This document shows, piece after piece, positions 37,601-48,799 of a stretch of DNA of 64,000 bases. The DNA is taken from the NCBI GenBank assembly GCA_020086605.1, contig JACBWW010000040.1, positions 313,954 through 377,953 on the forward strand, read 5' to 3'. This DNA is from Lanius collurio (Eukaryota > Chordata > Aves > Passeriformes > Laniidae). How positions within the stretch are numbered: the first letter of the stretch is position 1; every line of letters begins with the position of its first letter. Below the pieces are notes generated by a model that was given only the letters and a program-made list of their open reading frames with translations, searched no databases and was not told the origin of the DNA. A program made the position numbers and the translations under genes.

Positions 37601-40600
37601 AGAGCATAATATGTATTGCACAGGGTTAGAAAGTGTTTGTTTATCTGTACACACACTATTTAGCATACTGATTAAATTAAGAAATAAGAGAATTAACTTT
37701 TAACCAGGTCTTCTAAAGTTAAAAATAGCTATTACACTGTGCTACACACTTCACTACTCAAGAACACTGAGGAGGAAGCATATAACTGTAAATAACATCC
37801 TGTGTTTAATAGGGAAACTGTAAGAGAGCGGTATATCAAAAACCTGCTATTTACTTGACACAACTTGCACAGTAAGCTCATTTTTGTTGCAAGTAAATCA
37901 CCTCAATATAAACAAGGACTTCAGAAAAACAAGCAAGAATTCATAGTCTAACTCAGGAGAATCATAAATCTAAATGTTTCCATAAAAAAAAAAAAAAAAA
38001 AAAAAGACACCATTCCACTGCTTGCATCCAATTTTGAGCATCCCAGGCATTCCCCTTGTTCACCTGCATCATCCATCACAGCACTGCTCAGTGAGATGCC
38101 AGAGCTGAAGACTCCTCAAATGGTCCCAACTGGACAGAGGGGTAAAGCTTTTATGGGGTTCCCAGAATGGCTGTTCTCATGACAAGCTTGAAAGAAAATA
38201 AAGCCTTAAGGGTCGTCCCTTTCCCATTTTCCTCCTCTGAGACATTCAGCTTGGCTGAAGGAGACAGAGCTCAGCAGCAGGTGTCAAAGAGTGGGGAAAG
38301 TGAGCACTCTGTGTGTGACTCCTGGGAAAGAAGGATCAGGGCACTGGACCCCAGGTAAAGAATCTTCACTCAGGCCCTTGCTCTCCATTTGAACATCCTG
38401 CAGAGCTGGAAATATCACCAAACTCATTTGCAAAATTGCTGTGGGTGAAGAATCTGAGATAAGCATAGGCCATAAACCTGAAATGTCATCAGTTCTCAAC
38501 AGCATCTCACTGGACCTTGCAATGCTCACAGTAAATTATTTTTAGCTAACTAAGAGCAAATCCTCCAAGTTATGATACCATCTTCATGACACTATCCAGT
38601 AGGCTACTCCACTGCAATGGCTTTTAGATTAAATTGTATTGATAAGACATGGAATTGTTAATAGGATCACAAAATGAATTTATATTCTGAATAGCTGAAA
38701 CTACAGAAGCAGAAAACTCTAAGTCTACATTATATAGTTTTACTTATCTTTCTACAGTTGGAAATGTTATTCACAGCAATTCAACCAACATTCTTACAGA
38801 GTAGGAAATCAGTAGTGATGGAAAACACACTCTGCAAATACTCATTTCACAATACATTTCTGAACATCTATTTTGTGCTCATTACCCACAAAAATCCAAA
38901 GCACATGGGTTTACTCACTGTGCTGCTCATCAACAGCACATTTTGATCATAGATAAAGAAACATTCAGACGAATATTATCTACAGTATGTTCACGTGCTG
39001 TCTTTCTGATTCATGCTGAGATGGCTGTTCATTCAACCCTAATTAGCACTCCACAAATTATGAATGGCAAATATTTCCAGTGAACAATTTCATGTACTCT
39101 GACGACTGAGAAATAAACACAGAAGAAGTTTTTTAGGACTTTTCATATTTAAGAAATTCATCACTTTATTATGGGGGAAAAAAGGATCCTCTGCTATTTA
39201 CCAGCTGGGCAATAAGTTCTGGCTATGTTAACAAGCACAGAAACAAAGAATAAGCAACAAGAGGAAGAGAATTCTGTTTGTCTGCCTAGGTTTGTGGCTG
39301 TACCTCCCTTTGCCTTACCATCATTTGTTGGGTGCCAAAGGAAAGCACACCAGAGGAGTTAAGACTTGGAGCTGAAGGTTTTGCATTGTCTAAGGAATCA
39401 GGAAACTACAGAAGAGCATCTCCCATGCACAACAACTCCATAAACAACCACCACTCCCCAGACTAGCTGGCTGACAGGATTAGCACTAGTTTTCTCCTTA
39501 AATTGTATCAGCACTTGTCTCCTCTTGCCATTAGTAGTCCTGAAGTAGAATTTCAAAGAAAGAAACTTGAAGATTAAGAAATTTGTGTGAGGACTGTTCT
39601 TTCAATACTGAGTTAACTGATATGTAACTAAATGTCCAGTTCAGGACTGGAGCATGAACAGCTTCAGGGAGGCATTTGATCATTTAGTAAACAAACCAAC
39701 CCCAACATATTGACTAAACCAGAATAAAATTCCATTTACTTATGTAAGTGCACATATCTCCTGTGCAGCTCCTGTTGAGACTGGAGCATCTATTACTGTG
39801 AAGGGCTGCTTGTGAGAATAAACAAATATTTGTAGCCAGATGCTCTTGCCACTACTTGATATTCCCTGAGTAAAATCCCCTACAAATTGAATAAGAGAGA
39901 GCAGGAGACCCTCAGTCACACTACATGTGGAGGGTGTATTTCCTGATGCTTCCATAAACTCACATCTAGCTTCCCTATGCCAAAACTCCATGATTGCCCT
40001 GGCACATACACAAGTAAATACTTAATATTCAGTTTACATCAAAGAAGCTTCATTAACGGCACCGATCAGCAACAAATAAATTTCATGCTGACAGCAAAGT
40101 ACAAATGTATATCAATCTCTTGAGTTTTGGAGGCAGCATTGGGCCACAACAAAAGACTCAATGATAATCTTAAATCTAGTACAGCACATCTAGTACTTTC
40201 ATGAAAGTTAATTGTCTTATTATGCCAGTCCAACAAAAACAAATCAGAGACATTACCCAAAGAAATGACTAGTAGACTCTGGCAGAAAAGAACAAGCAGG
40301 TGGGGGAGAACACTTTGCATTTACCCTATTATTTCCTCTTCTGTTTTTTATCTTTTTTTATTTTCTCCTTGTCTAAGCACCTAGCACTGATCACTCAGAA
40401 AAACAGAATGGGGCCAGCCTGACATTTTCACATTGTTAGATCGTGTTTTTACAAGAATGGTGTTCCTGTTCTCTGCTTCTGGGTTCCTTTTACACTGGGA
40501 CTTCAGTTTCCTTTAGAACCACCAGAAGAGGAAAAAAAAACTCTTTCCTTTTCAATATAAGCTACAAGATTCCTATGTGATTCTTACAGCATACCAGGAT

Positions 40601-41947
40601 CTGAAGCTTTAAGGTGAGCAAACAATGCAAAAATTCAAAATAAAATCACATTACCAAACCCCCAAAATTATCAGAAGAAATAATTGTAGTATTTTTCATG
40701 AGAAATCAAAGCAATTTGATATATATTTTCTCTGTGTGCATACTGGGTAACACTCATTCCTGTGAAGAGGGACAGCATAAAACCTGTGAACTACTTCAAT
40801 CTCATTTAAGACTTTAAATTAGGACTTAATGCATGTGATGCATACGCCTTCAACTGGCCACTAGCATGCAGCTGAATTTATCCACGATGGGTATCGATCT
40901 CATCACAACTGGTGCTGCTCTGACATTAGGTGTAAATTCATGCACAGTTCATTTTAGATTAGCAAAAGTGATTCTACACCTACCAGGCATTAACAAGACA
41001 AAGGAAAATTCCATTAAAATATGAAGCCAGTTTTTCAAACCCTTTTGCATATAGTGAAAACAAATTACTCTGAACTATATTAGCTTCATCGTATGATTCT
41101 TTAAAAATACTTGTCTATTAGCACATGCCAAGGCTATAAATCCAGAATTACATATTTCCCATTGATAAGCTTTCAAAAACTAAGCAGGTATTTCATAACA
41201 GAAAGACTTTGTTGCCACAACTAACATTGATGAATGATAGTGGTATCAAAGAGAATAGCTTGAGACCCTGTGCACATATTAGAGATCTGTTCAGGGTTAA
41301 GAGCAGAAAAAGTCCTGTTTTTATCAGGAAGTAACACCATGTGAAAGCAATGCAGGCATTCTGATGGCCTTCCCATGGTCTTGAATAGAGCTTTGAATCT
41401 ACTTTGCACAAGAATGTGTGACCTGAACCCCTGCACTGTGCAACATGACTGATGAAGGAGAGGATCCTCCTTCGAAGCTGGGCTTTCAAAAACTCACGGG
41501 GACCACAATTTACTGAAAATTTAAAGGTGGCCTTTGGAAACTGCCAACCAAGTGCACAGCAGTGGGGAAGGCAAAGGGAAGATAGTGACATGTTAACAGT
41601 GTGATATATACAGAGGCCAGTTAGAAGCTGCAAATCCAGTACCAGAGGAGAGCTGGGAAGAGCCAGATGCTGCTTCTGGCAGAATGTCTAGGAATCATTG
41701 CACCAACAGCCAGCAGAAGAGCACTGCATGTCAGGAGACAGGGAGGGGAGCTGCACTTCCCCACATCAAACACCCTGATTCTGCTTCCAGAAAGATTAAT
41801 TAAGGAAAGGCCAATATTTGGAGAAAGAGAAAGATAAGCAGAGAAAATTATGATATCAGATTCACCAGAAAGACACTGTAAACAATGCTGCAGGGACTGC
41901 TCAGGTCAATGAATACCAGCTTGGACAGGGCTTGCATGGGCCCCATC
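34641..41947. other. Unique AT-rich sequence without recognised genes
   Basis: Seven kb with no supported gene or mobile element. It includes a run of 22 A at 37984-38005 and a somewhat GC-richer part at 38.0-38.4 kb. The 146-codon minus-strand frame at 41193-41633 shows no domain. The part at 40800-41000 is complex, evenly composed AT-rich sequence that could be a conserved non-coding element, but this is only an impression. Confidence 0.5.
37984..38005. repeat. Poly(A) run of 22
   Basis: An uninterrupted run of 22 A with no AATAAA in the preceding 30 bp and no gene-like sequence upstream, so it reads as a mononucleotide microsatellite. Confidence 0.9.
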
Positions 41948-42083
41948 CAACACTGGCCAGGCTTGGGCATGGCCCTGAGCAAACTGGTCCAGTGGAAGAT
42001 GTCCCTGCCCATGGCAGAGGGGTTGGAATGAGATGATGTTTAACCTCCCTTCAACCCCAAACATTCTACAATTCTGTGATGCT
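41948..42083 (+). mobile_element. CR1 LINE 3' end
   Basis: About 135 bp of plus-strand CR1: GAGCAAACTGGTCCAGTGGA, GATGTCCCTGCCCATGGCAG, GGGTTGGAATGAGATGATG, then CCTTCAACCCCAAACATTCT and the tail ACAATTCTGTGATGCT. No ORF. Confidence 0.88.
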
Positions 42084-45000
42084 CTCCCCAGTACACCTCG
42101 TGGTAACCAACCCTACCTGAGCATGAAGATTGGTTTCATAACACCAGGTAACCAGAGATCCTGAAGCAACTCAGTTTTTTGCCACTGAATTTGGATTCAG
42201 CAAAGGAACAGCCATGAGGGGCATGGAGGAGACTCACACGTTATGGGGACACAGAGAGAAGTGCCCTTCTGTTACTCAGAAACCTTTCTATAAATAGACA
42301 CACCCTAATTAGAAATTAGCTCCTGATTAGAAACAGCTGATCATTTTCTTTGTGGGCCAGGGTGATGTTTTCATTGCCACTTTTATTTTCTTGTTTGTGA
42401 TGGGTAAGAGGAGGGCCAGAAACATTGCTGATCCTCTTCAGTAACAGTGGGTGGGCAGGAAAAGGTACTGTGGTGCTGTTGCTTTCTGGTGCAGCTCTGC
42501 CTGTTGACTCTGCAGGGGACTGAGGATGGCAAGATGTTGAAATGTAAATTGCAATTATTCTGGAAAGAATGGGGGCATTTTAGAAGTTTTTTTCTGGCTA
42601 AGGCTAAGAATTTCTGGGTTTTTCCATGCAAGAATCTGACCAATTTTGCAGTCTGGGGAAGGGCACAAGTAGGAACACTTGTATCTCCTCTTTCTCTGTG
42701 ACACAGTTTGTAGTTGACTCTTCTTAGTGGCAAGAAACATTTGGCTGGAAGTCTACCTGGGAGGAAAGAAGTGATTATCAGTTAGAGCTTTCTGTACCAT
42801 CCCTTAAAAACAGCATTTTGGTAGAAGAAGAAGAAAAAACCCCAAACAAACCACAACATCCAGGGTGTGTTTCAAGCCTCTAGCATCCAATTTAGTGGTG
42901 TGCATTTTCTTGTAATGCCATTACTTAAATTCTGTTCAAGATCTGTAATAGCTTAGAGGTAGAAAGGGAAAAGGAACTTGATAGCAAAGTAAAAGATCTT
43001 CTCTGAAAATGTCCAGATAAAAGCAAAACAGAGTGAAACAACCGTTGATGAAGGCAGGAATGCAGCTATCCAAACACAAAGCAAATCCACTATCAAAAAA
43101 AAAAATCTACTGAAGATGATAGAATAGAGTAGGACACCTTCAAGAAACAATTCCTAGATGTGGAAGGGAGGGTAAAACTTAGACGACAAGGCTTATACAA
43201 AAATCTATCATCTCATGGGTATTCAGGTCCACAATAACATACAGCTTTGCTATAAAACCTCAGGAAAAAAAAGGAACACTTTCTGAGAGATTGTTTACAG
43301 CAAAACACTGGACACAGGAACTCTTAGTGTAGCTATTGAACTTACAGAGTGCTAAGATGAGCTGTAGGTTATGGAGCTCCCAAGGCAGCTTCCAAAATTT
43401 CACTTCTACTGGTACTGTTTAAGATTGTGAACAATTATCTAACAAAGCCTTCATTAAAAAATAACTTTGTATTCTATTTTGTATGTTAACATTTTTGAAC
43501 TGTGTTAATTCTAGAGAATCATTTGCTCTGTGCAAATCTTTATGACACTGACATTGCAAATTAATCAAATCCTTCCTTCTATGCCAAACCCATAGAAACT
43601 ATCAGTTTGGAAGCACCGATAGTATACAAAGACATAATGCAAATATTTGACAAACACATGTCTCAAAGTTAGGAGAACATTTACAAAGACTTGCAAAGCA
43701 TTTTTTTTTTCACTTTAGTGCAGCTAGTGGGGTACAAATAGCTCAGTCATGAATTTCCATCATTCCCTCTGACAGTAACTCCTAAAATAGAGTCAATCCA
43801 CATCTAATGTAAAACATGATGGAAATTGTAGAAAGTTTATAAAATGTTTATCCATCTATGCACACACATTTTTCTCTCCCCAGTGAAACCCATTCAGCAG
43901 ATGGCTTCATCTGTGCTTTAAGAAGCACTGAAGAATGATGGATTTCAGTACAAAATTAGAGACGAAAGAGTTAAACAGATGTAAAAGGCTGTCTGCTTTT
44001 GCCTGCCTAAAGGGCTTGATCCTGCTGAGAAAAAGAGGCAAGTGCTCCAGGGATTCATTAAGGCAACAGATTTATTCTCCCAAGCTGCTGTGCATGTGGC
44101 TAGCAATCCTCAGGTCAATTCTCTGAGCAACACAACTTAGGAAATATACCTTTTTATTGTCTTTCTTCTTAAAGCTCAGGAAGAAGAGGAGCTTGGATGA
44201 CAGTCTAGGAGCTTACAACAGAGAACTAAACAGTTTATCAGGACTACATTAGATGATCAACAGGAGTCTCATGTAGCTGATTTGCAGCTTAATATTTACC
44301 TTGTACCACTGATCTACAGGCAGATAGATATTAAGTGGACTGTGAGCATCCCATGAAATTCTTTCATCTTTCAATGTGCTTCTGGTACATCTGCCAAAAG
44401 TCATTATTTTCCAGCATCCTGGACAGCTGCAGCACCAAATGATAAATGCTTTCTCAATGAAGAGAACATAATTTGATTGGATTTCTCCTTAAGCTCAAGC
44501 CTCGCTAATAATAGATATATTGATTAAAATTCCTGCATTGGAAACAAAGGAAAAATAAATTAAGTGCTTCACTGTGAGAATTTATATATGTGGGAATCCC
44601 TACTTCTATACACAGCACAAGTGAATTTGGTGAGACTTGGTTAAAAAAATGGACTGCATCAATAGATTGATGCCTCTTCAATTCAGGAAACCATAAATCA
44701 AGAAACCTGGAAGAGACAGAACATGATGGCAGTACATTGTAGTTGGTTAAAAGGTATATCAGCTGTCAAATATTTAGCATGTATTCTGCTGAAGAGACAC
44801 CTTTTAAAATAAGAAGGTTTTTAGATACAGCTCAGTGAGCTGTTCTACTCTATAAGTCACATAATTTGTTTTGTTTGCATCAAATCTCCAGTTGCATTTC
44901 CCCATTATGCACAAGAAGATAGGATATGCTGCTTCAGAGAGTCTTAAGTAGTAAAACAGAACATATTTGAATGTGTTGCTTCATATAAACAATCTTGATT

Positions 45001-47551
45001 GTTCCAGTAGTGGAAATGGGCTGTAGGTAATCTCACACAAACCTGACATAACAGATTTACATCAAAATTCCTCTGAGAGCATCCATGATCCAGTCACATC
45101 CATTAGTCCAAACCTATCTGCTAGTGGAAGCAGGTAAAACCAGTAAGAACAGGGCAATAGTACCAGCCCTGTGCCACCCCACAGCACTCAGCCATCAGCT
45201 ATGGACAAAAGCCACAACGACAGCCAAATAGCCCCAACTGGGCAATGTGCACTGGGCAGCACAAATCCTGCTCTGAAAGAGAAAACCATTTTAGCAAAAG
45301 CACTTATTAAACCCCAACATCAGTTCAAAGATTTGGAAAAACATACCTTTAGAGCACCACAAAATGATAGCTTCTAGCTTGTCCTTAATAGAAGGCCTGA
45401 ACTTCTGACTGATGGTTTTCTAATATCAGGTCTTAAATGTCACTGATCCCACAGCAAAGCACGGATGTGCTGTGGCATCAGTTCAGATCTGTATGGGTAT
45501 GTACCAGGCCTCACACTGGTTTAGTTTTCATTACCCAAAATGTCATTTTGAAGGGTTCCCCATTTAATATATAAATGCCAGGTGCCAAAGAGATGATCAG
45601 TGACCTTCTAAAATCACAGTGCTGTAATTTTGCTTGAGGGCACGTTGATTTTTTCTCCTGGGCATGGTGCCCACAAACCAGCCAAAAACATCATAGCACC
45701 ATCACAGGATGATATTGGTGGAAGCAACCTCAGAGTGGAAGTGACAGAAGCCATATGGCAAGAGTTACTCTGAGGCACAGTCTCGTCAGCTCAGGAGTGT
45801 TTGTATTTCCATGAGGGGGTAATCTGAGTCCAACTGAAGTAAAACAACTATCAGAAGTACCTCACTGTCTAGGAGCTTCAGTTACCTTTCCAGAGATCAC
45901 TTAGTCATCCAGCTCTCATGGAAAGCTTTTGAGATTTCTCACTGAATGTTCATGAGACTTTGGCTCCAGGCATGTGAGTAATGCTTGGCACAAGACTTAA
46001 AAATCTGAGTAACATCAGCATATGTAAAATACTTACCTGTACGCCCCACATACATTCTGAACTTAGAGACTTAATGGCAAAGTTTCAGAACATCTGGTAA
46101 TAAATCCAAATTTTAGCCAGTTTTATTAGGCCTCTGAATCACTCTATTTTTATAGATGTTACTCCTTGTATCCTGGAAGATGATGACAGTATTATAAAAG
46201 CATCTGAAACTGATAAGAGAATGAACATAGAGTAAAATCAATATAAGCATACTNTTTTTGAACTCTGATTCTGCTTTTGATTAGGAAAACTCATTAAGGA
46301 AGATAAAATTAATTAGATGAAATTCGTAAACCCTATTCAAGAACAGCCCCGGATACCTAAATATGTCTCTTTTAAGAATTAAAAGGAAAAAACTTACAAG
46401 ATTATAAAAAGAAGAAGATTCAAATTGTATAATCTGAGAGATGAAATGCTAAATTAGCTGCCCTGAGTAGGGCCAGGTCTTCATGTGTGATAAAGTTTCC
46501 AAACTGCACTGACAGGAGCTGGGAAGCAGCACAGATACTGGAATCCCATTTCAGTGGTGACAAACTATCTTAATTTTTGTTTTGTCTCCATATATTTTTC
46601 AAAACTATTATTTCATATATTTTATTGACCATATATTCATACGCTTTTATTCTGTTTCTTTCATAATTTTAATTCCACACTTAAAGTAAATTTCTTCCAC
46701 TATTTGATTAACTTATTTTTCTATTACAAGAAGTAGATTGGGTACATCTAAATTGAAATAGCCTCCCTGTCATTATCTCTCAGAGATCTCTGATGATCCT
46801 CAAAGACACATATCCAATATAATGTTTTTTCATGGTAGGGCTTGGTTTCTAAGTTTGATTTTAAACTGACGTCTCCTGTAAGTATTTTCTGTGTCACTTC
46901 TAAAAGAATCAGTATGTGAATTAAATAACAAATTTTCCTGGACAAATAATTATCAGTTTGTTGCAGCATCCTTCCACAATAATGACAGTACAGGAGGATT
47001 TAATTTAGGATTTCATCAGAAGGGAGATTGCATTTAGGTTATTTACTACCTAGACATTTGTTAAAGCTTTTATAATGCACGTGTTACTGCTGAAAAATGT
47101 TGAAGGTATCATTTCCTACAGCAAAAAATAATTAGAATTATACTGAATCAATACACTAATTCATAACTTTGCACTAAACAATTCAGTTTGTTCCCCAGAA
47201 TTAACTTTAATTCCAGAAAGATTTTGCATTGCTTAGACCAGAAAACAAAGTTTTGAGATAAACAAGTACCCAATATACACTCCCCAGATATGTTTACCCA
47301 TAAGTAATTAAGGAGCTCTTTATGAAATAAAATTTCAATTCCAAAATTAAGAGAATACTCTTGATGAACACATTTCCCCTCACTTGCTGACCCTGTACTC
47401 CTACTGAATTATATTAATAATATACCACTTTCAAAAAAGCCAAAATTATTAATACATTCCTCATAATATCCTAGTCCTGGAAGCTGGAGATAGTATAATT
47501 AATGTCCCTGATAAATGTCAGAAAGCTGCTGCTTTGTTTCTTTACTTCTGT
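42084..47551. other. Unique AT-rich sequence with one undetermined base
   Basis: No gene or mobile element recognised over 5.4 kb. One N at 46254 lies beside a T-run, so it is probably an unresolved homopolymer or base call. Frames such as 42383-42733 (minus, 116 codons) have no domain I can name. 46560-46720 is very AT-rich. Confidence 0.5.
46254..46254. other. Undetermined base (N)
   Basis: The only ambiguous base I noticed in the window, in ACTNTTTTTG. It marks an assembly uncertainty rather than biology. Confidence 0.95.
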
Positions 47552-47610
47552 GGAGGGAGAGGAGAGGAGAGGAGAGGAGAGGAGAGGAGAGGAGAGGAGA
47601 GGAGAGGAAG
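47552..47610. repeat. GGAGA pentanucleotide microsatellite
   Basis: Nine perfect GGAGA units at 47561-47605, with imperfect units on both sides. It is pure purine on the plus strand. Purity suggests a young, probably length-variable locus. It is translated in spurious ORFs on both strands. Confidence 0.95.
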
Positions 47611-47744
47611 GTGTAGAAAAACACAGAAGAAAAGCCATTGAACCTTTTAATATGTACTTATTTTCTTCCTTTTTAAATGTTTGCACAGAAGACCAGCCTC
47701 TGAAGCACTGGAAATAACTGGATGTCTTCACTCTTCACCAAACA

Positions 47745-48035
47745 AGAAACGAGCGCCCAGTCTTGCAGTGCTGTCCCCGTACGCAAAGAGAACCCTTGTG
47801 GAAGAGAGAAAGAGCCTAAAAATTCCCGGTTGAGCTCCGTGTTGATGAGGAAGAACAGAAGCAGAGGCTGATGCATCTTTCCCAGCAGCTGCCAGTCACT
47901 GGCTGGCCACAAGCACACACAGCAGGGCTCATTGCTCCGTTTGCTCCCCACCTGCCACATTCTGCACCTGCTGGCCACGACAAGGGACGCGCTGGCAGAG
48001 CTGCCTTACACCGGCTGCCGACTGCCAGTTCTATT
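47745..48035. promoter_or_regulatory. CpG-rich block, possible promoter or exon (speculative)
   Basis: By direct count this stretch has about 12 CpG dinucleotides in ~290 bp, in a surrounding region where CpG is rare, and it is visibly GC-rich. It lies between the GGAGA microsatellite and the solo LTR. On the minus strand a TTTCTGATTGCAG acceptor-like motif ends near 48049 and leads into the block. Reading frames of 101 and 90 codons cross it on the minus strand. It could be a weak CpG island, an exon of an unknown transcript, or a fragment of an unrecognised retroelement. Confidence 0.3.
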
Positions 48036-48121
48036 GTGCTTATCACTGCAATCAGAAACAATACTGTTATAGATGGGTCAAAATTCATGAGAAATTAAAA
48101 CACTACAAATGTAATAAGTTG

Positions 48122-48125
48122 TTTA
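48122..48125. repeat. Target-site duplication, left copy
   Basis: TTTA directly before the LTR's first TG. The same four bases follow the LTR's final CA at 48796-48799. The match extends to TTTAT if the first LTR base is counted. Confidence 0.65.
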
Positions 48126-48570
48126 TGTGAGATCTAAAATGTAAACTACATCCTGCAAATTGTATATATGTTTAAATTGTGTTCAGAGTACACCTTGGCA
48201 AGTCTCATGACATCTTGCTCAAGGAAGGTACTAATTAACATAAGAAGTGCAGGCAAGCCCAAGAGATGACCTCAGACCCAGGATTTCACCGTACCCAACA
48301 AAGATCCTTCTCCATCTGAAAGAAGCAAGAGATAGGATCGGCTGCTCCTTGGACATGGTTGATGAATGGACTTATCACTCGAGATACCTCATTGTCATCA
48401 TACAAGGATTTCATCGTATACTGAGATGAGTTACTGAAAGCCATCAATCTGATTACAAAGAGAGAGTCCCTGGACACATCAACATCTAAATGTACCACTG
48501 AGCACTGGACCTGAGTATCATCAAGAATGAAAAGGACAATGGATTTCATAGCCAAGAGCAAGAAAAACAG

Positions 48571-48577
48571 TATAAAA
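48571..48577 (+). promoter_or_regulatory. TATA box of the LTR promoter
   Basis: TATAAAA, followed about 146 bp downstream by AATAAA. Transcription would be expected to start 25-30 bp further on, near 48600, marking the U3/R border. Confidence 0.6.
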
Positions 48578-48722
48578 ACTGGACTCAAACACCTCAAAGG
48601 TGTGCACGTACCTCTCTGAACTGCTGGTGATCAGAGCTGTGTATGTGACACCCAGAGTCAAGAACCTGGGCTTGGCCCTGCTTTCTTATATAGTGGCTGA
48701 TTTTGATTGTCAATTTTATTAC

Positions 48723-48728
48723 AATAAA
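48723..48728 (+). terminator. LTR polyadenylation signal AATAAA
   Basis: AATAAA in ACAATAAATTTTATT, in the expected place downstream of the LTR TATA box. It is followed 17 bp later by the hairpin-forming inverted repeat at 48746-48774. Confidence 0.6.
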
Positions 48729-48745
48729 TTTTATTTATTTTTATA

Positions 48746-48774
48746 TTAATAATTTGGCTTGCGCAAATTATTAA
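48746..48774. repeat. 11-bp perfect inverted repeat in the LTR
   Basis: TTAATAATTTG (48746-48756) and its exact reverse complement CAAATTATTAA (48764-48774) surround a 7-base loop GCTTGCG. As RNA it would form a stem-loop at the expected cleavage/poly(A) region or the start of U5. Confidence 0.85.
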
Positions 48775-48795
48775 CTCGACTAAATTGACATTTCA

Positions 48796-48799
48796 TTTA
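48796..48799. repeat. Target-site duplication, right copy
   Basis: TTTA immediately after the LTR's terminal CA, matching 48122-48125. Confidence 0.65.

Larger units (their letters stand above)
48126..48795 (+). mobile_element. Solo LTR of an endogenous retrovirus
   Basis: A 670-bp segment starting TGTGAGATCT and ending GACATTTCA, flanked by TTTA on both sides. The TG...CA ends and 4-bp duplication are hallmarks of retroviral integration; a 4-bp duplication points to a class I (gammaretrovirus-like) element. In plus orientation it has a TATA box (48571-48577, in CAGTATAAAAACTGG) and AATAAA (48723-48728), spaced as in an LTR with U3, R and U5. An 11-bp perfect inverted repeat follows the poly(A) signal. 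No gag, pol or env sequence adjoins it, so it is a solo LTR left by recombination between two LTRs. The family is not identified. Confidence 0.7.

Noticed and set aside
37960..38005. A22 run as a retrocopy tail
   Set aside because: No AATAAA and no gene-like sequence upstream; a simple mononucleotide repeat.
41080..41105. CGTATGATTCTTTAAA as a CR1 tail
   Set aside because: No CR1 body precedes it; a short chance match to the terminal repeat.
45690..45750. Possible further minus-strand CR1 tip (ATCACAGGATGATATTGGTG)
   Set aside because: Only the first ~15 bases resemble CR1 and the following consensus segment is missing.
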